A stretch of DNA of 64,000 bases from Ostreococcus lucimarinus CCE9901. Lineage: Eukaryota > Chlorophyta > Mamiellophyceae > Mamiellales > Bathycoccaceae. How positions within the stretch are numbered: the stretch's first letter is position 1; every line of letters starts with the position of its first letter. Position numbers and translations under genes: made by a program. Location: the NCBI RefSeq assembly GCF_000092065.1, contig NC_009370.1:62001-126000 (forward strand), written 5' to 3'. A model generated the notes under the pieces. It searched no databases, had not been told where the DNA came from, and saw only the letters and a program-made list of their open reading frames with translations. This document shows, in pieces, positions 8,750 to 16,268 of this stretch.

Positions 8750-9064
8750 ATGGGTCGACCGTACGCGTGGAGACGCGGCGCCGGCGCGAGCGCGCGACGA
8801 CGAAAGCGCGGCGACGGCGACGACGACGACGACGAGCCCGGACCGGTGATGCGTCGGTTCACCGAACTCGCGCGCGCGCATCGATCGGCGGAGATGGTTC
8901 GAGCGGCGGCGGCGGTGGCGGCGGCGGCGAACGCGACGAGCGACGAACGCGAAGAGACGCGGCGCGTGCGCGTCGAGCGGACGCCGAACGGCGAAAGCGT
9001 CGTCGTCATGGACGACGCGAAGGAAGGCGATGATGGTGACGACACGGCGGCGAAGAAGACGTAG
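8750..9064 (+). CDS. Small hypothetical protein, 104 residues
   Basis: I do not recognise this gene. The protein starts MGRPYAWRRGAG, then has a basic patch, a D-run (GDDDDDEPGP), a short helix VMRRFTELARAHRSAEMVRA, an Ala-rich stretch and an acidic/Lys tail. An in-frame ATG at 8684 would add 22 residues, but that segment is made of GGAC repeats and is more likely 5' UTR. The charge pattern suggests a small nuclear or nucleolar protein; that is inference. It lies between the two copies of the 24-bp repeat. Confidence 0.4.
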   Translation: MGRPYAWRRGAGASARRRKRGDGDDDDDEPGPVMRRFTELARAHRSAEMVRAAAAVAAAANATSDEREETRRVRVERTPNGESVVVMDDAKEGDDGDDTAAKKT

Positions 9065-9130
9065 AGCGAGGTCTCGGACGACGATCGATCGAACGCCGGC
9101 TGCTGAAAAACGTTCGCCGCGCGACGCGAA

Positions 9131-9180
9131 ATGATTCATTCATTCATACATACATTCATTCATACATTCATACATTCATA
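9131..9180. repeat. CATTCATA-type short tandem repeat
   Basis: About 50 bp of degenerate CATT/CATA units lie just after the stop codon of the small gene at 8750, in the convergent spacer before the gene ending at 9277. It probably falls in a 3' UTR. Confidence 0.8.
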
Positions 9181-9276
9181 ACGAACAAAACGCACAAAAT
9201 TGTTGTTATAACAAGGACAACGTGATTAGATAAATTAATTATGTAGGACATCAACGTTCAACGTTCTTTAACTCTG

Positions 9277-11190
9277 TCACGCCGCCGTCGGCGTCGACGA
9301 CGTCGACGCCGCGGTGAGCGCGGCTTCGACTTGCTCGCGAAGTTCTGCTGCCTCTTCGGCGCTGCGACCGTACTTAACCTTCATCTGCCAGGTGATGGCT
9401 TTGCCGCACCGCTCGACGCTCTCGCCCTGATCCCAGAGCTGCATCGCTCGGGCGACTGCTTTCTTTTGCGCCTCGAAGAGCTCCGGATCCGTCGGATTGG
9501 CGTCGGCCTCGACCTGCGCTTCAGTGTAACGAGTGCAAATGTCGTGACTGTACGCGGCGACGGTGGACGAAATACCTGTTGGATCGAACAGCGCCGCGAC
9601 TTCGGCGGCGGCTCTGATGCCGTCAGCCTCCGTCTCGACGGACATCATGTCCTCGATGCCCCCGGCGATGCCGTCGGCCGTGCTGACGACCTGATCGATG
9701 TTGTCGTAGGCGTCCTTCAGCTCTTCCGCAGTTTTCTTAACCGCTTTCGCGGTGTCACCGATCTTGTCAGCGGCTTTGGCGCATTTCGTCGCGGTTTTGA
9801 CTCCGATCTTAGCCCCCGTCGTCGCGCCAGAGCTCGCACCGAGCGTGGCGAAGAAGGCAACCATCTCGAGCGGGCCCATGATCTGGTCGGTAACGACCAG
9901 CGCGCACGTGGCGTCGTCGGCGGCGGCACCCATGCCGCATTCGACCCATCGATTAGCGTTCACTGTAGGAGGTTCGCCCCAGCAGACGAACGCCGCGCCG
10001 ACGAATCCCTCTTTGCAAGGCTCGTAGCAGAGGCCGGCGTCGTACTCGTAGCCGGGGGGACAGGTCGCCGGCTCCATGCCTGGGGAGAGGTGAGTGTGTT
10101 TCGTGCAGCTCGGGGCGATGCCGCCCTCGTAACCTTGATCCTGGCAGTCCATCGTGCAAATATTTGATCCAAAGTTGCTGTATCCGCTCCTGCACTTGTC
10201 GTAGCACAGACCGAGGTAGTCCTCCTTGCCTTTTTTAGTGCAAAGATCTCCGCCACACCGCACACTGAACGTGGACCAGCTCCATTCGCACTCGATGGTA
10301 CCGACGCCGCGACCGTAACTCGCGTCGGGGTTGGAACATAACAATCCGTGGTCGTCCCAACCGCTCGAGCACGACTGATGACAGTCGTAGCCAAAGCGAT
10401 AATAACCAGCGCCGAAGTTTGAGCACTTGTCGTAGCAATACAAACCACCGGCGATGATTTCTTTTTTGCCATCGTCGCCGCAGTACTGCGGAATGATGCC
10501 GTCGCGCGTGTACGATTCGCGCCAGCAAAATCCCGAGCCTTCGTCGACTTCTTGGGCGTACTCGCCGATGATCTCGCTCGACCAACTAGTGACGGTGCCC
10601 GCGTGTTCGACCACGTTTCCTACCCAGCCGAAATTGAGTCCGAGCGCGGCCGTGTCGTTCGACGCTTTACGGCGTTTGTCGATTTTCTTACGCTTTCGCG
10701 CCGTCTCCTTCTCCCGGTCGCGCGCCTCCGCGACGCGCCTCTCGAGCGCCGCCTGAACCATCGATTCCTTCGACGCGCACGTGCCATTCGTCGCGACGGC
10801 CCTCTCCGCCGCGGTGAGATCGGACAACTCAAAGGTCGACTTTCGCAGCGCGCGCTCCGCCTCCGCTTCGACGTCCGCAGCCTTCGCCGTCATGACGGCG
10901 ATCGTCTCGTTGAGCATCGCCTCTCGCTGCCTCGCGTTCACGGCGGCGCCCAATCGCGCGCGAGGCGTCGGCGTCGGCGTCGGCGTCGCGTCGACCGCGC
11001 GCGCGACGCGCGGCGTCGTTCGCGTCGTCGGAATCGTCGTCGTCGTCGTCGTCCCGCGTCGACCCGCGAGCGCGACGACCGCGCACGCCGCGACGCCGAG
11101 CGCGACGACCGTCGTCGTCCCGGCGTCGACCGCGCGTCGGTCCCGTCGCGATCGTCGCAACAGCGGATCGCGCTCGCCCGGCTTCGACAT
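9277..11190 (-). CDS. Cysteine-rich type II membrane protein, unknown function
   Basis: I do not recognise a named family. From the ATG at 11190 the protein has 637 residues; an upstream in-frame ATG at 11277 would add 29. The N-terminus has an acidic dileucine signal ERDPLL, a basic stretch, then one hydrophobic segment (VVALGVAACAVVALAG), giving type II topology and likely routing to vacuole or endosome. After a charged coiled-coil region, about 230 residues carry many cysteines in repeated C-Y-x2-C-x2-G-Y/F units (for example GLCYDKCRSGYSNFGSNIC). A helical Ala/Lys-rich C-terminus follows, with a DPTGISSTVAAY segment. Similar Cys arrays occur in surface or secreted proteins of protists. 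The gene sits inside the 24-bp repeat-bounded block. Confidence 0.65.
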   Translation of the reverse strand: MSKPGERDPLLRRSRRDRRAVDAGTTTVVALGVAACAVVALAGRRGTTTTTTIPTTRTTPRVARAVDATPTPTPTPRARLGAAVNARQREAMLNETIAVMTAKAADVEAEAERALRKSTFELSDLTAAERAVATNGTCASKESMVQAALERRVAEARDREKETARKRKKIDKRRKASNDTAALGLNFGWVGNVVEHAGTVTSWSSEIIGEYAQEVDEGSGFCWRESYTRDGIIPQYCGDDGKKEIIAGGLYCYDKCSNFGAGYYRFGYDCHQSCSSGWDDHGLLCSNPDASYGRGVGTIECEWSWSTFSVRCGGDLCTKKGKEDYLGLCYDKCRSGYSNFGSNICTMDCQDQGYEGGIAPSCTKHTHLSPGMEPATCPPGYEYDAGLCYEPCKEGFVGAAFVCWGEPPTVNANRWVECGMGAAADDATCALVVTDQIMGPLEMVAFFATLGASSGATTGAKIGVKTATKCAKAADKIGDTAKAVKKTAEELKDAYDNIDQVVSTADGIAGGIEDMMSVETEADGIRAAAEVAALFDPTGISSTVAAYSHDICTRYTEAQVEADANPTDPELFEAQKKAVARAMQLWDQGESVERCGKAITWQMKVKYGRSAEEAAELREQVEAALTAASTSSTPTAA

Positions 11191-11305
11191 CGCGACGGAC
11201 GGCGTCGCGGGGTGGCGATCCGCGTCACCAGGCGGTCGGGCGGCCAACGGCCGCAGGCTGGACAAAACGCGCGCCACGTTTGTAAGCTCATGGGTCTAAA
11301 TGGTA

Positions 11306-11329
11306 CTAAATACACAGAAAACAAAACGA
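11306..11329 (+). repeat. 24-bp direct repeat, copy B
   Basis: This is an exact copy of 8601-8624. It lies about 120 bp upstream of the ATG at 11190. Read on the minus strand it is a T-rich tract ending TATTTAG, resembling a 3' splice-site region. Confidence 0.75.
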
Positions 11330-11397
11330 GGTTGCACACTCGATGCACTCGATGAATGAAATGAATGAACTAGATGAACGCGAAACGATTCACTCAT

Positions 11398-12597
11398 TCA
11401 TTCGCCCCCGACCGCGTCGAAATCGAAATCTACGCCGACGCGCTCGCACGCTCGTCTGAAGTCGTCCGGCACCGGCGCGACGATCCGGGGCACGCCGGCG
11501 AAATCTTTCGCCGGGAAGCGAAGCGTCCACGCGTGCAGCGCGTGCCTGTCGACGACGTCGGCGTCGAGGCAGCCGTACGCGGCGTCGCCGACGATCGGTA
11601 GACCGATCGCGGCCAAGTGGACGCGAATCTGATGCGTGCGTCCGGTCTTCGGGCGACACCGCACGAGGGCGTGTCGGCGATTTCGAGCCACAATCGTCCA
11701 CTCCGTCGACGCCGGTTTGCCGTCGGCGGAGGACGTCTCGACGAAGAACCTCGCGCCGTCGTCGCGCTTCGCCAACGCGAGATCTATCGTCCCGGACGAC
11801 GCTCCGCCTCCCGAAACATCAAATTCATCGCACCGACACAGCGCCAAGTACGTCTTCTCGACCTCGCGACGCTCGAACGCGCCTTGCGCGCGCGCCGCCG
11901 CCTTTGCGTTTTTGCACACCACGAGCGCGCCCGACGTCTCTAAATCCAATCTATGCGCCACGTACGGCACCAAACTCGCCCCGAGCACGACGTTCGACGC
12001 CAACGCGCCGTCGTGCGCGTCGACGAGTCGTCGCCGCCACCGCGCGACGACGAGCGACGCCGCGCTCGAATCCGCCACGCGCGACTCGGGCGTCGACGCC
12101 GTTCCCGCGCGTTTATTCACGCACGTCATCTCCTCGTCCTCGTGCAGTATCTCCAGCGCCTCCACGTCCTCCGTCTCGCACGCCAATCCCATCGGCGTCG
12201 CCTCGACCTCGCGTCGTATCGTTCGCGCGACGCTTTCGGCGTCGACGCGACCGACGCGTCTCGCCACCTCGCTCGCGCGCGTCGTCGCCCCCCGCGCGCC
12301 TCGCGCCCACCCGAACCGCCACGCCATGATCTCGTGCGCTCGAGATCGTTCACCGTGCCTGCGAACGACGCTCGCGCGCAGGATATCGCGCTCGCGCGCC
12401 GCGAACGCGTCGCCGCGCAGCGCGTCCGGCGCGCACAGACTCAGGTGTCGCGTCTTCGCATTCTCCAGCCCGCAGCACGGACACCGCGGTCGCGGCGCGG
12501 CGTCGCGTCGGCGCGTCGCGTCGGCGCGCGTCGTTTCTCGTCGCGCGTCGCGCCGGCGCGGTCGCGTCGCCGCGATCGTCGCGCGACGCGCCGCCAT
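11398..12597 (-). CDS. RluA-family RNA pseudouridine synthase
   Basis: From the ATG at 12597 the protein has 399 residues; a second ATG at 12624 lies only 3 bp from the divergent start at 12628. HRLDLETSG holds the catalytic aspartate of RluA/RluC/RluD enzymes, which isomerise uridine in rRNA or tRNA. CRPKTGRTHQIRVHLAAIG and PIVGDAAYG are the other family signatures. The N-terminal 150 residues are Arg/Ala-rich and carry a CPCCGLENAKTRHLSLC motif that might bind zinc, then a helical segment. This extension is not part of the core fold. The target site cannot be told. A second family member lies at 59938-61344. Confidence 0.9.
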   Translation of the reverse strand: MAARRATIAATRPRRRDARRETTRADATRRRDAAPRPRCPCCGLENAKTRHLSLCAPDALRGDAFAARERDILRASVVRRHGERSRAHEIMAWRFGWARGARGATTRASEVARRVGRVDAESVARTIRREVEATPMGLACETEDVEALEILHEDEEMTCVNKRAGTASTPESRVADSSAASLVVARWRRRLVDAHDGALASNVVLGASLVPYVAHRLDLETSGALVVCKNAKAAARAQGAFERREVEKTYLALCRCDEFDVSGGGASSGTIDLALAKRDDGARFFVETSSADGKPASTEWTIVARNRRHALVRCRPKTGRTHQIRVHLAAIGLPIVGDAAYGCLDADVVDRHALHAWTLRFPAKDFAGVPRIVAPVPDDFRRACERVGVDFDFDAVGGE

Positions 12598-12627
12598 CCG
12601 ACGGCGCGTCACTTTTTGACGCATTCG

Positions 12628-14001
12628 ATGTCGCAGCGGACGTCGTGCGCGCGCGACGCGCCGGTGAAGCGCGGCGCGCGCCATCGGTGCGCCGCGGCGC
12701 ACCAAACGAAACGCCTCGCGCGGCGCGCGGCGCCGGCGCCGCTGTTCCAGCCGGGATCCGTCGTCGCGCGGTTCGTGGACGCGGCGAAAAATCAAATCGA
12801 TTGGGACCGCGCGGTCGAGTGGGCGAACGGCGCGACGGACGGCGACGGCGACGCGATCGCGAGCAATCCAGCGATCGGGTTGATTCTGGGCGAGGTGAGG
12901 ACGTGCGGCGCGGACGCGGCGGCGCTGCGAGGGACGCGGTCGGGGAGGTACAAGGAGTACGCGCTGCAGCGGACGCTCGGGATGAAGGCGGTGCTGACGC
13001 GAGCGACGACGGAGGCGGGAGTGCTGGACGCGAAGACGCGGTGCGCGATCGGACGAAAGCTGGCGGATCCGTCGAGCGGGGCGTCGCTGTTTCACGCGTA
13101 CGCGAAAAACGCGGACGCGGCGATGGACGCGTTCGTGAGGGGGGTGGAGGAGGATTTGAGAGAAATCGCGGACGGCGACGAGGCGGCGTTGGATTTGGCG
13201 AGAACGAAGAATTTTTACGGCGAACGCGTGACGGAGAGACACTTCGCGTTCGTGAACGAACAACTCGCGAACGCGCTCGCGAAGGCGGACGAATCGCGCG
13301 GGTCGGCGGCGCAAAAAGTGAAGGTGGTTCCGGTGTTGGTGCCGAACACGGACGCGACCGAGGACGAGGAAGAGGACGACGAAAACGCCGACTTCATGTT
13401 TGGTAAAAAGTCAAAAAAGAAGAAGAAGAAGGCCGCCGCCAACGTTTCTGCGGCGAGCGTGGCGTCCATCGCGAGCGAGGTGTCCGCGTCTTCCACGTCG
13501 TTCGTGGACGCGTTGACGAAGATGGTCGCCTCGAAGATGGGTTCGACGAAGGAGCCGGCGTTCCCGGAGATCGAATCGTGGGGTCAAACGACCTCGGCCG
13601 AGGCCTCGGGCGCGGTCGTCGCGCTTCTCGCCGGCGCCCCGAGCGGATCGGTGGTTATTTTACCCAGCGAATTAATGCTTCGAACGCTCACGTTCGACGT
13701 CCCCGCGGGCGACGCCGTAAACTCAAACGGCGCTCGCGCTTTTTGCGTCGATTCGATTCCAGACGACGTCGACGCCGAGTGCGCGCTTTGGGTGTCCTTC
13801 GACCCTAACGACGCCACCGAAGGCGCGTGGCGAGATCCCAAATTCAAGCGCGCGTTCAAAGCGCTCGCGAAAGTTCCCGTCGTCGTCGCGCTCTTATCCC
13901 GCGTCCCGGATGTGCCGAGCGCCGACGAGCTCGTCGCCGCCGCCGCCGCCGCGAGTTCGCGCGCGCACGAACGCTTAAACGCGATCGAGGATGAAGAGTA
14001 A
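12628..14001 (+). CDS. Unknown protein with acidic and Lys-rich centre, 457 residues
   Basis: I do not recognise this gene. The N-terminus is Arg/Ala/Cys-rich, then PLFQPGSVVARFVDAAKNQI starts a mostly helical region of about 200 residues. The middle has EDEEEDDENADF followed directly by GKKSKKKKKK, an acidic-basic tract typical of nuclear proteins. The C-terminal 170 residues alternate strands and helices (VVALLAGAPSGSVVILPSE) and end in an Ala-rich helix. It has no membrane spans. The ATG at 12628 leaves only 30 bp to the divergent RluA-type start. Confidence 0.65.
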   Translation: MSQRTSCARDAPVKRGARHRCAAAHQTKRLARRAAPAPLFQPGSVVARFVDAAKNQIDWDRAVEWANGATDGDGDAIASNPAIGLILGEVRTCGADAAALRGTRSGRYKEYALQRTLGMKAVLTRATTEAGVLDAKTRCAIGRKLADPSSGASLFHAYAKNADAAMDAFVRGVEEDLREIADGDEAALDLARTKNFYGERVTERHFAFVNEQLANALAKADESRGSAAQKVKVVPVLVPNTDATEDEEEDDENADFMFGKKSKKKKKKAAANVSAASVASIASEVSASSTSFVDALTKMVASKMGSTKEPAFPEIESWGQTTSAEASGAVVALLAGAPSGSVVILPSELMLRTLTFDVPAGDAVNSNGARAFCVDSIPDDVDAECALWVSFDPNDATEGAWRDPKFKRAFKALAKVPVVVALLSRVPDVPSADELVAAAAAASSRAHERLNAIEDEE

Positions 14002-14082
14002 TTGATTATTTATAGACATCTCACTTATAGCCCGAGACGTCACACCGCGACGCGTCGCCGCGAACCGAGCCGGCGAAGGCGA

Positions 14083-15117
14083 ATGTTCCCACCCATCGCC
14101 ACCGCGTGCGTCGCCACCGCCGCGCTCGTACACGTCATCCACGACGTGAACGATCGTCGAAGGCGCGCGAAGCGCGAGAGAGAGCCGGTGCGTCGTCGAT
14201 TTTCCGCGTCCGCGACGACGAATGCGTGAATGAATGATTCAAAATAATCAATCATCTTCGACGCGCGCGCGAGACGCGCGACGCGAGCGACGCGCGACGC
14301 GAACGACTGACGACGATCGCGCGATGCCGCTTCGTTCGCCGCGAAGCGCCCGGCGCCGAGATACGCGGGAAAACCGACGCTGTCGGTGTCGCTCACGACG
14401 GCGACGCCTCGGGCGGCGTACTGCGGCTGTTGCGAACCGACGGACAGCGCGCCCGAAGCCTCCGCGGACGGCGCGTGGACGTCGCCGCCGAAGACACCGC
14501 TCGCGGCAAAAAAGCCGGACCCGTTCAACGCGTCGGCGCGACCGCGGTATCTGTCTTGGGATGATTATTTCATGTCGGTGGCGTTTCTGAGCGCGCAGCG
14601 GTCGAAGGATCCGAATAAACAAGTCGGCGCGTGCATCGTGGGGAAGGATAAGCTGATCTTAGGCGTGGGGTATAACGGATTTCCTCGCGGATGCCCCGAT
14701 AACGCGCTGCCGTGGAGTAAAAAGAGCGCGAACGACGATCCGTTGGAGACCAAGTACGCGTACGTGTGCCACGCGGAGATGAACGCGATTATGAACAAGA
14801 ACTCCGCCTCCGTCGCCGGTGGATCGCTGTTCGTGACGATGTATCCGTGCAACGAATGCGCGAAATTGGTGATCCAGGCTGGGATCAAGGAGGTGGTGTA
14901 CTACGAAGGGAAAATCAGTGGGACGAGGGAGACGCCGACGACGCCGGGCGACGCGCGCGTGGCCAAGCGCGACGACCCGATTTACGCCGCCGCGAATAGA
15001 CTTTTAAATCTCGCGGGCGTGCGCGTGCGTCAGCATCGACCCGAAATCGCGCTCGAGGTGACGTACTTGGAGCACGAGGACGCGGATTACGGTCAATCCG
15101 CGGACGCGTCGGCGTGA
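14083..15117 (+). CDS. dCMP deaminase with a spliced hydrophobic N-terminus
   Basis: Exons are 14083-14187 and 14347-15117, joined in phase 0, giving 291 residues. The main exon has no usable ATG before the conserved region, and an in-frame stop overlaps the branch site, so the upstream exon is needed. The catalytic domain has HAEMNAI (zinc His and catalytic Glu) and PCNECAK (zinc cysteines), with [21 protein letters not shown] and [11 protein letters not shown]. These are diagnostic for deoxycytidylate deaminase, which makes dUMP for thymidylate synthesis. The first exon encodes [20 protein letters not shown], a short hydrophobic segment, then a strongly basic stretch. This could be a membrane anchor or part of an organelle leader. 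Confidence 0.85.
14188..14346 (+). other. Spliceosomal intron of dCMP deaminase
   Basis: This 159-nt intron starts GTGCGT, has ACTGACG near 14306 and ends at the first AG after it (AAG). It is phase 0. Confidence 0.65.
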
Positions 15118-15242
15118 CGAATAGGCGAGAGGTGGGTTGTAATTGTATAGCTGTGGCGATTTATATTGAAAGAAACGCCGCGATGGTGTCAACGTGAAAT
15201 TCGATGAGTCGCGCATAGTACGAATCAAACGACGACGACGAC

Positions 15243-16084
15243 TTAATCTCTACCCTCCTCGCGGCTCTTCGCGGCGGAGATTTCTTCGACTTCTTCCCAG
15301 GCAGCCGGGCAGTCGTCGGTGCACTGCTTCGCCGCCGCGATGGCGGCTTCCAACGCCGCCTCCATCTTTTGCATGCGCGCCGTGTTCACCTTCTTCGTGA
15401 CTTCCTTCATGCCCGCGGCCGCGGCTTCGATTTCCTTCAACGTCTTCGCATCGACTTGACCCGCCGCGCGCGCCGCGGAGATCGTCTTCTTCGTCGATTC
15501 GATGAACGCCTTGTCCGCCGCCGAGATTTCGACCTCCTTCATGGAGTCTTGTCCCTTGTCCTTGGACGCCGCGCTCAATTCCTCGACGTCGTCCCAAGCG
15601 ACCGCGCAATCATCGACGCACTCCTCCGCCGCCTTCAGCGCCGCTTCCAATCGTTCGCTCGCGTCCGTCGCTCTCGCGACGACGCCGGCTCTTCCCGCGC
15701 GTCTCGTCGTCGTCTGTCGTCCGCGTCGCTCGCCTCGTCAGTCGTCCCGTCCCGTCCCGTCCCGTCCCTCGTCGTCGCGTCGATCGCCGACGACCCCTCG
15801 CCTGCGTCGCTCGGTGCCTCCGTCGCGTCTTCCGGCGCGTCGCGTCCATCGCCGTCGTCGTCCGCGCGCGCGATCGATCGATCGATCGATCGATCGCTCG
15901 ATCGATCGAGCTTATCCTAGATCGCGTTCGCGCGCGCGAATGCGCCGCGTCTCGCGCGCGTCGCGTCGCGGTTCGAGCGGTTCGCGCGGTCGCGTCGCGG
16001 TCGTCGTCGTCGCACCTTGCGCGAGAATCGCGTCGACGCGGGGCGCGCGATCGCGGCGGTCGTCGTCGTCGGCGTCGCGAGCAT
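15243..16084 (-). CDS. CP12-like plastid protein with two N-terminal-type modules
   Basis: Exon 1 is 16084-16016 and exon 2 is 15713-15243, joined in phase 0, giving 179 residues. A Thr/Ala/Arg-rich transit peptide ends near VVARA. The mature protein has CVDDCAVAWDDVEELSAA near residue 60 and CTDDCPAAWEEVEEISAA near residue 155, separated by a helical linker. Both match the CP12 motif C-x-x-AWD-x-VEELSAA. CP12 is the disordered redox linker that locks GAPDH and phosphoribulokinase together in the dark. The usual C-terminal module (CxDNPExxEC), whose disulfide loop enters GAPDH, is absent; the protein ends soon after the second N-type module. The Cys pairs are C-x3-C rather than the usual wider spacing. 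GAPDH/PRK regulation is therefore uncertain. Confidence 0.8.
15714..16015 (-). other. Spliceosomal intron of the CP12-like gene
   Basis: This 302-nt intron, the longest in the window, starts GTGCGA, has ACTGACG near 15737-15743 and ends CAG. It contains tandem CGAT units (15871-15909) and CGTCC units (15744-15768). Confidence 0.75.
15871..15909. repeat. CGAT tandem repeat
   Basis: Nearly perfect CGAT units over 39 bp, with one interruption (CGCT), lie inside the CP12-like intron. Confidence 0.9.
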
Positions 16085-16186
16085 GGCGGGCGCGGTGTGC
16101 GGGGGCGGGCGCGGCGCGGCGCGTTTACGGCGACGTGGGGGGTGTGTTGATGGTGGTTTCGAGTGTTCGAATATGGGCGCGTGGGG

Positions 16187-16195
16187 TTAGGGTTT
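16187..16195 (-). promoter_or_regulatory. Telo-box upstream of the CP12-like gene
   Basis: AAACCCTAA on the minus strand, extended to AAAACCCTAACCCC, lies about 105 bp upstream of the CP12-like ATG. In plants this element marks promoters of translation, growth and chromatin-regulated genes; it is also a short match to the telomere repeat. Function here is inferred. A GGTC tandem run follows at about 16204-16230. Confidence 0.4.
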
Positions 16196-16268
16196 TGAGT
16201 GGCGCGCGGTCGATCGGTCGGTCGGTCGGTCGTCTACGATTCGTGAAGTGGGTGTCTACTGGTCGCGT

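Noticed and set aside
11953-12627. Plus-strand frame extension upstream of the 12628 gene
   Set aside because: It runs antisense through the RluA-type gene and is Arg/His-rich noise. The sensible start is ATG 12628.
11398-13314. Longer RluA-type protein starting at 13314
   Set aside because: The added part is antisense to the unknown gene at 12628 and is Arg-rich without motifs. ATG 12597 fits the family and neighbour.
14040-14528. 162-codon minus-strand frame opposite the dCMP deaminase 5' end
   Set aside because: It overlaps both exons of dCMP deaminase antisense and has no recognisable motif.
15871-15909. CGAT run considered as a CRISPR-like or protein-binding array
   Set aside because: It is a simple 4-bp microsatellite in an intron with no spacers.
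16185-16198. Interstitial telomere repeat
   Set aside because: Fewer than two repeat units are present; a promoter telo-box is the smaller claim.
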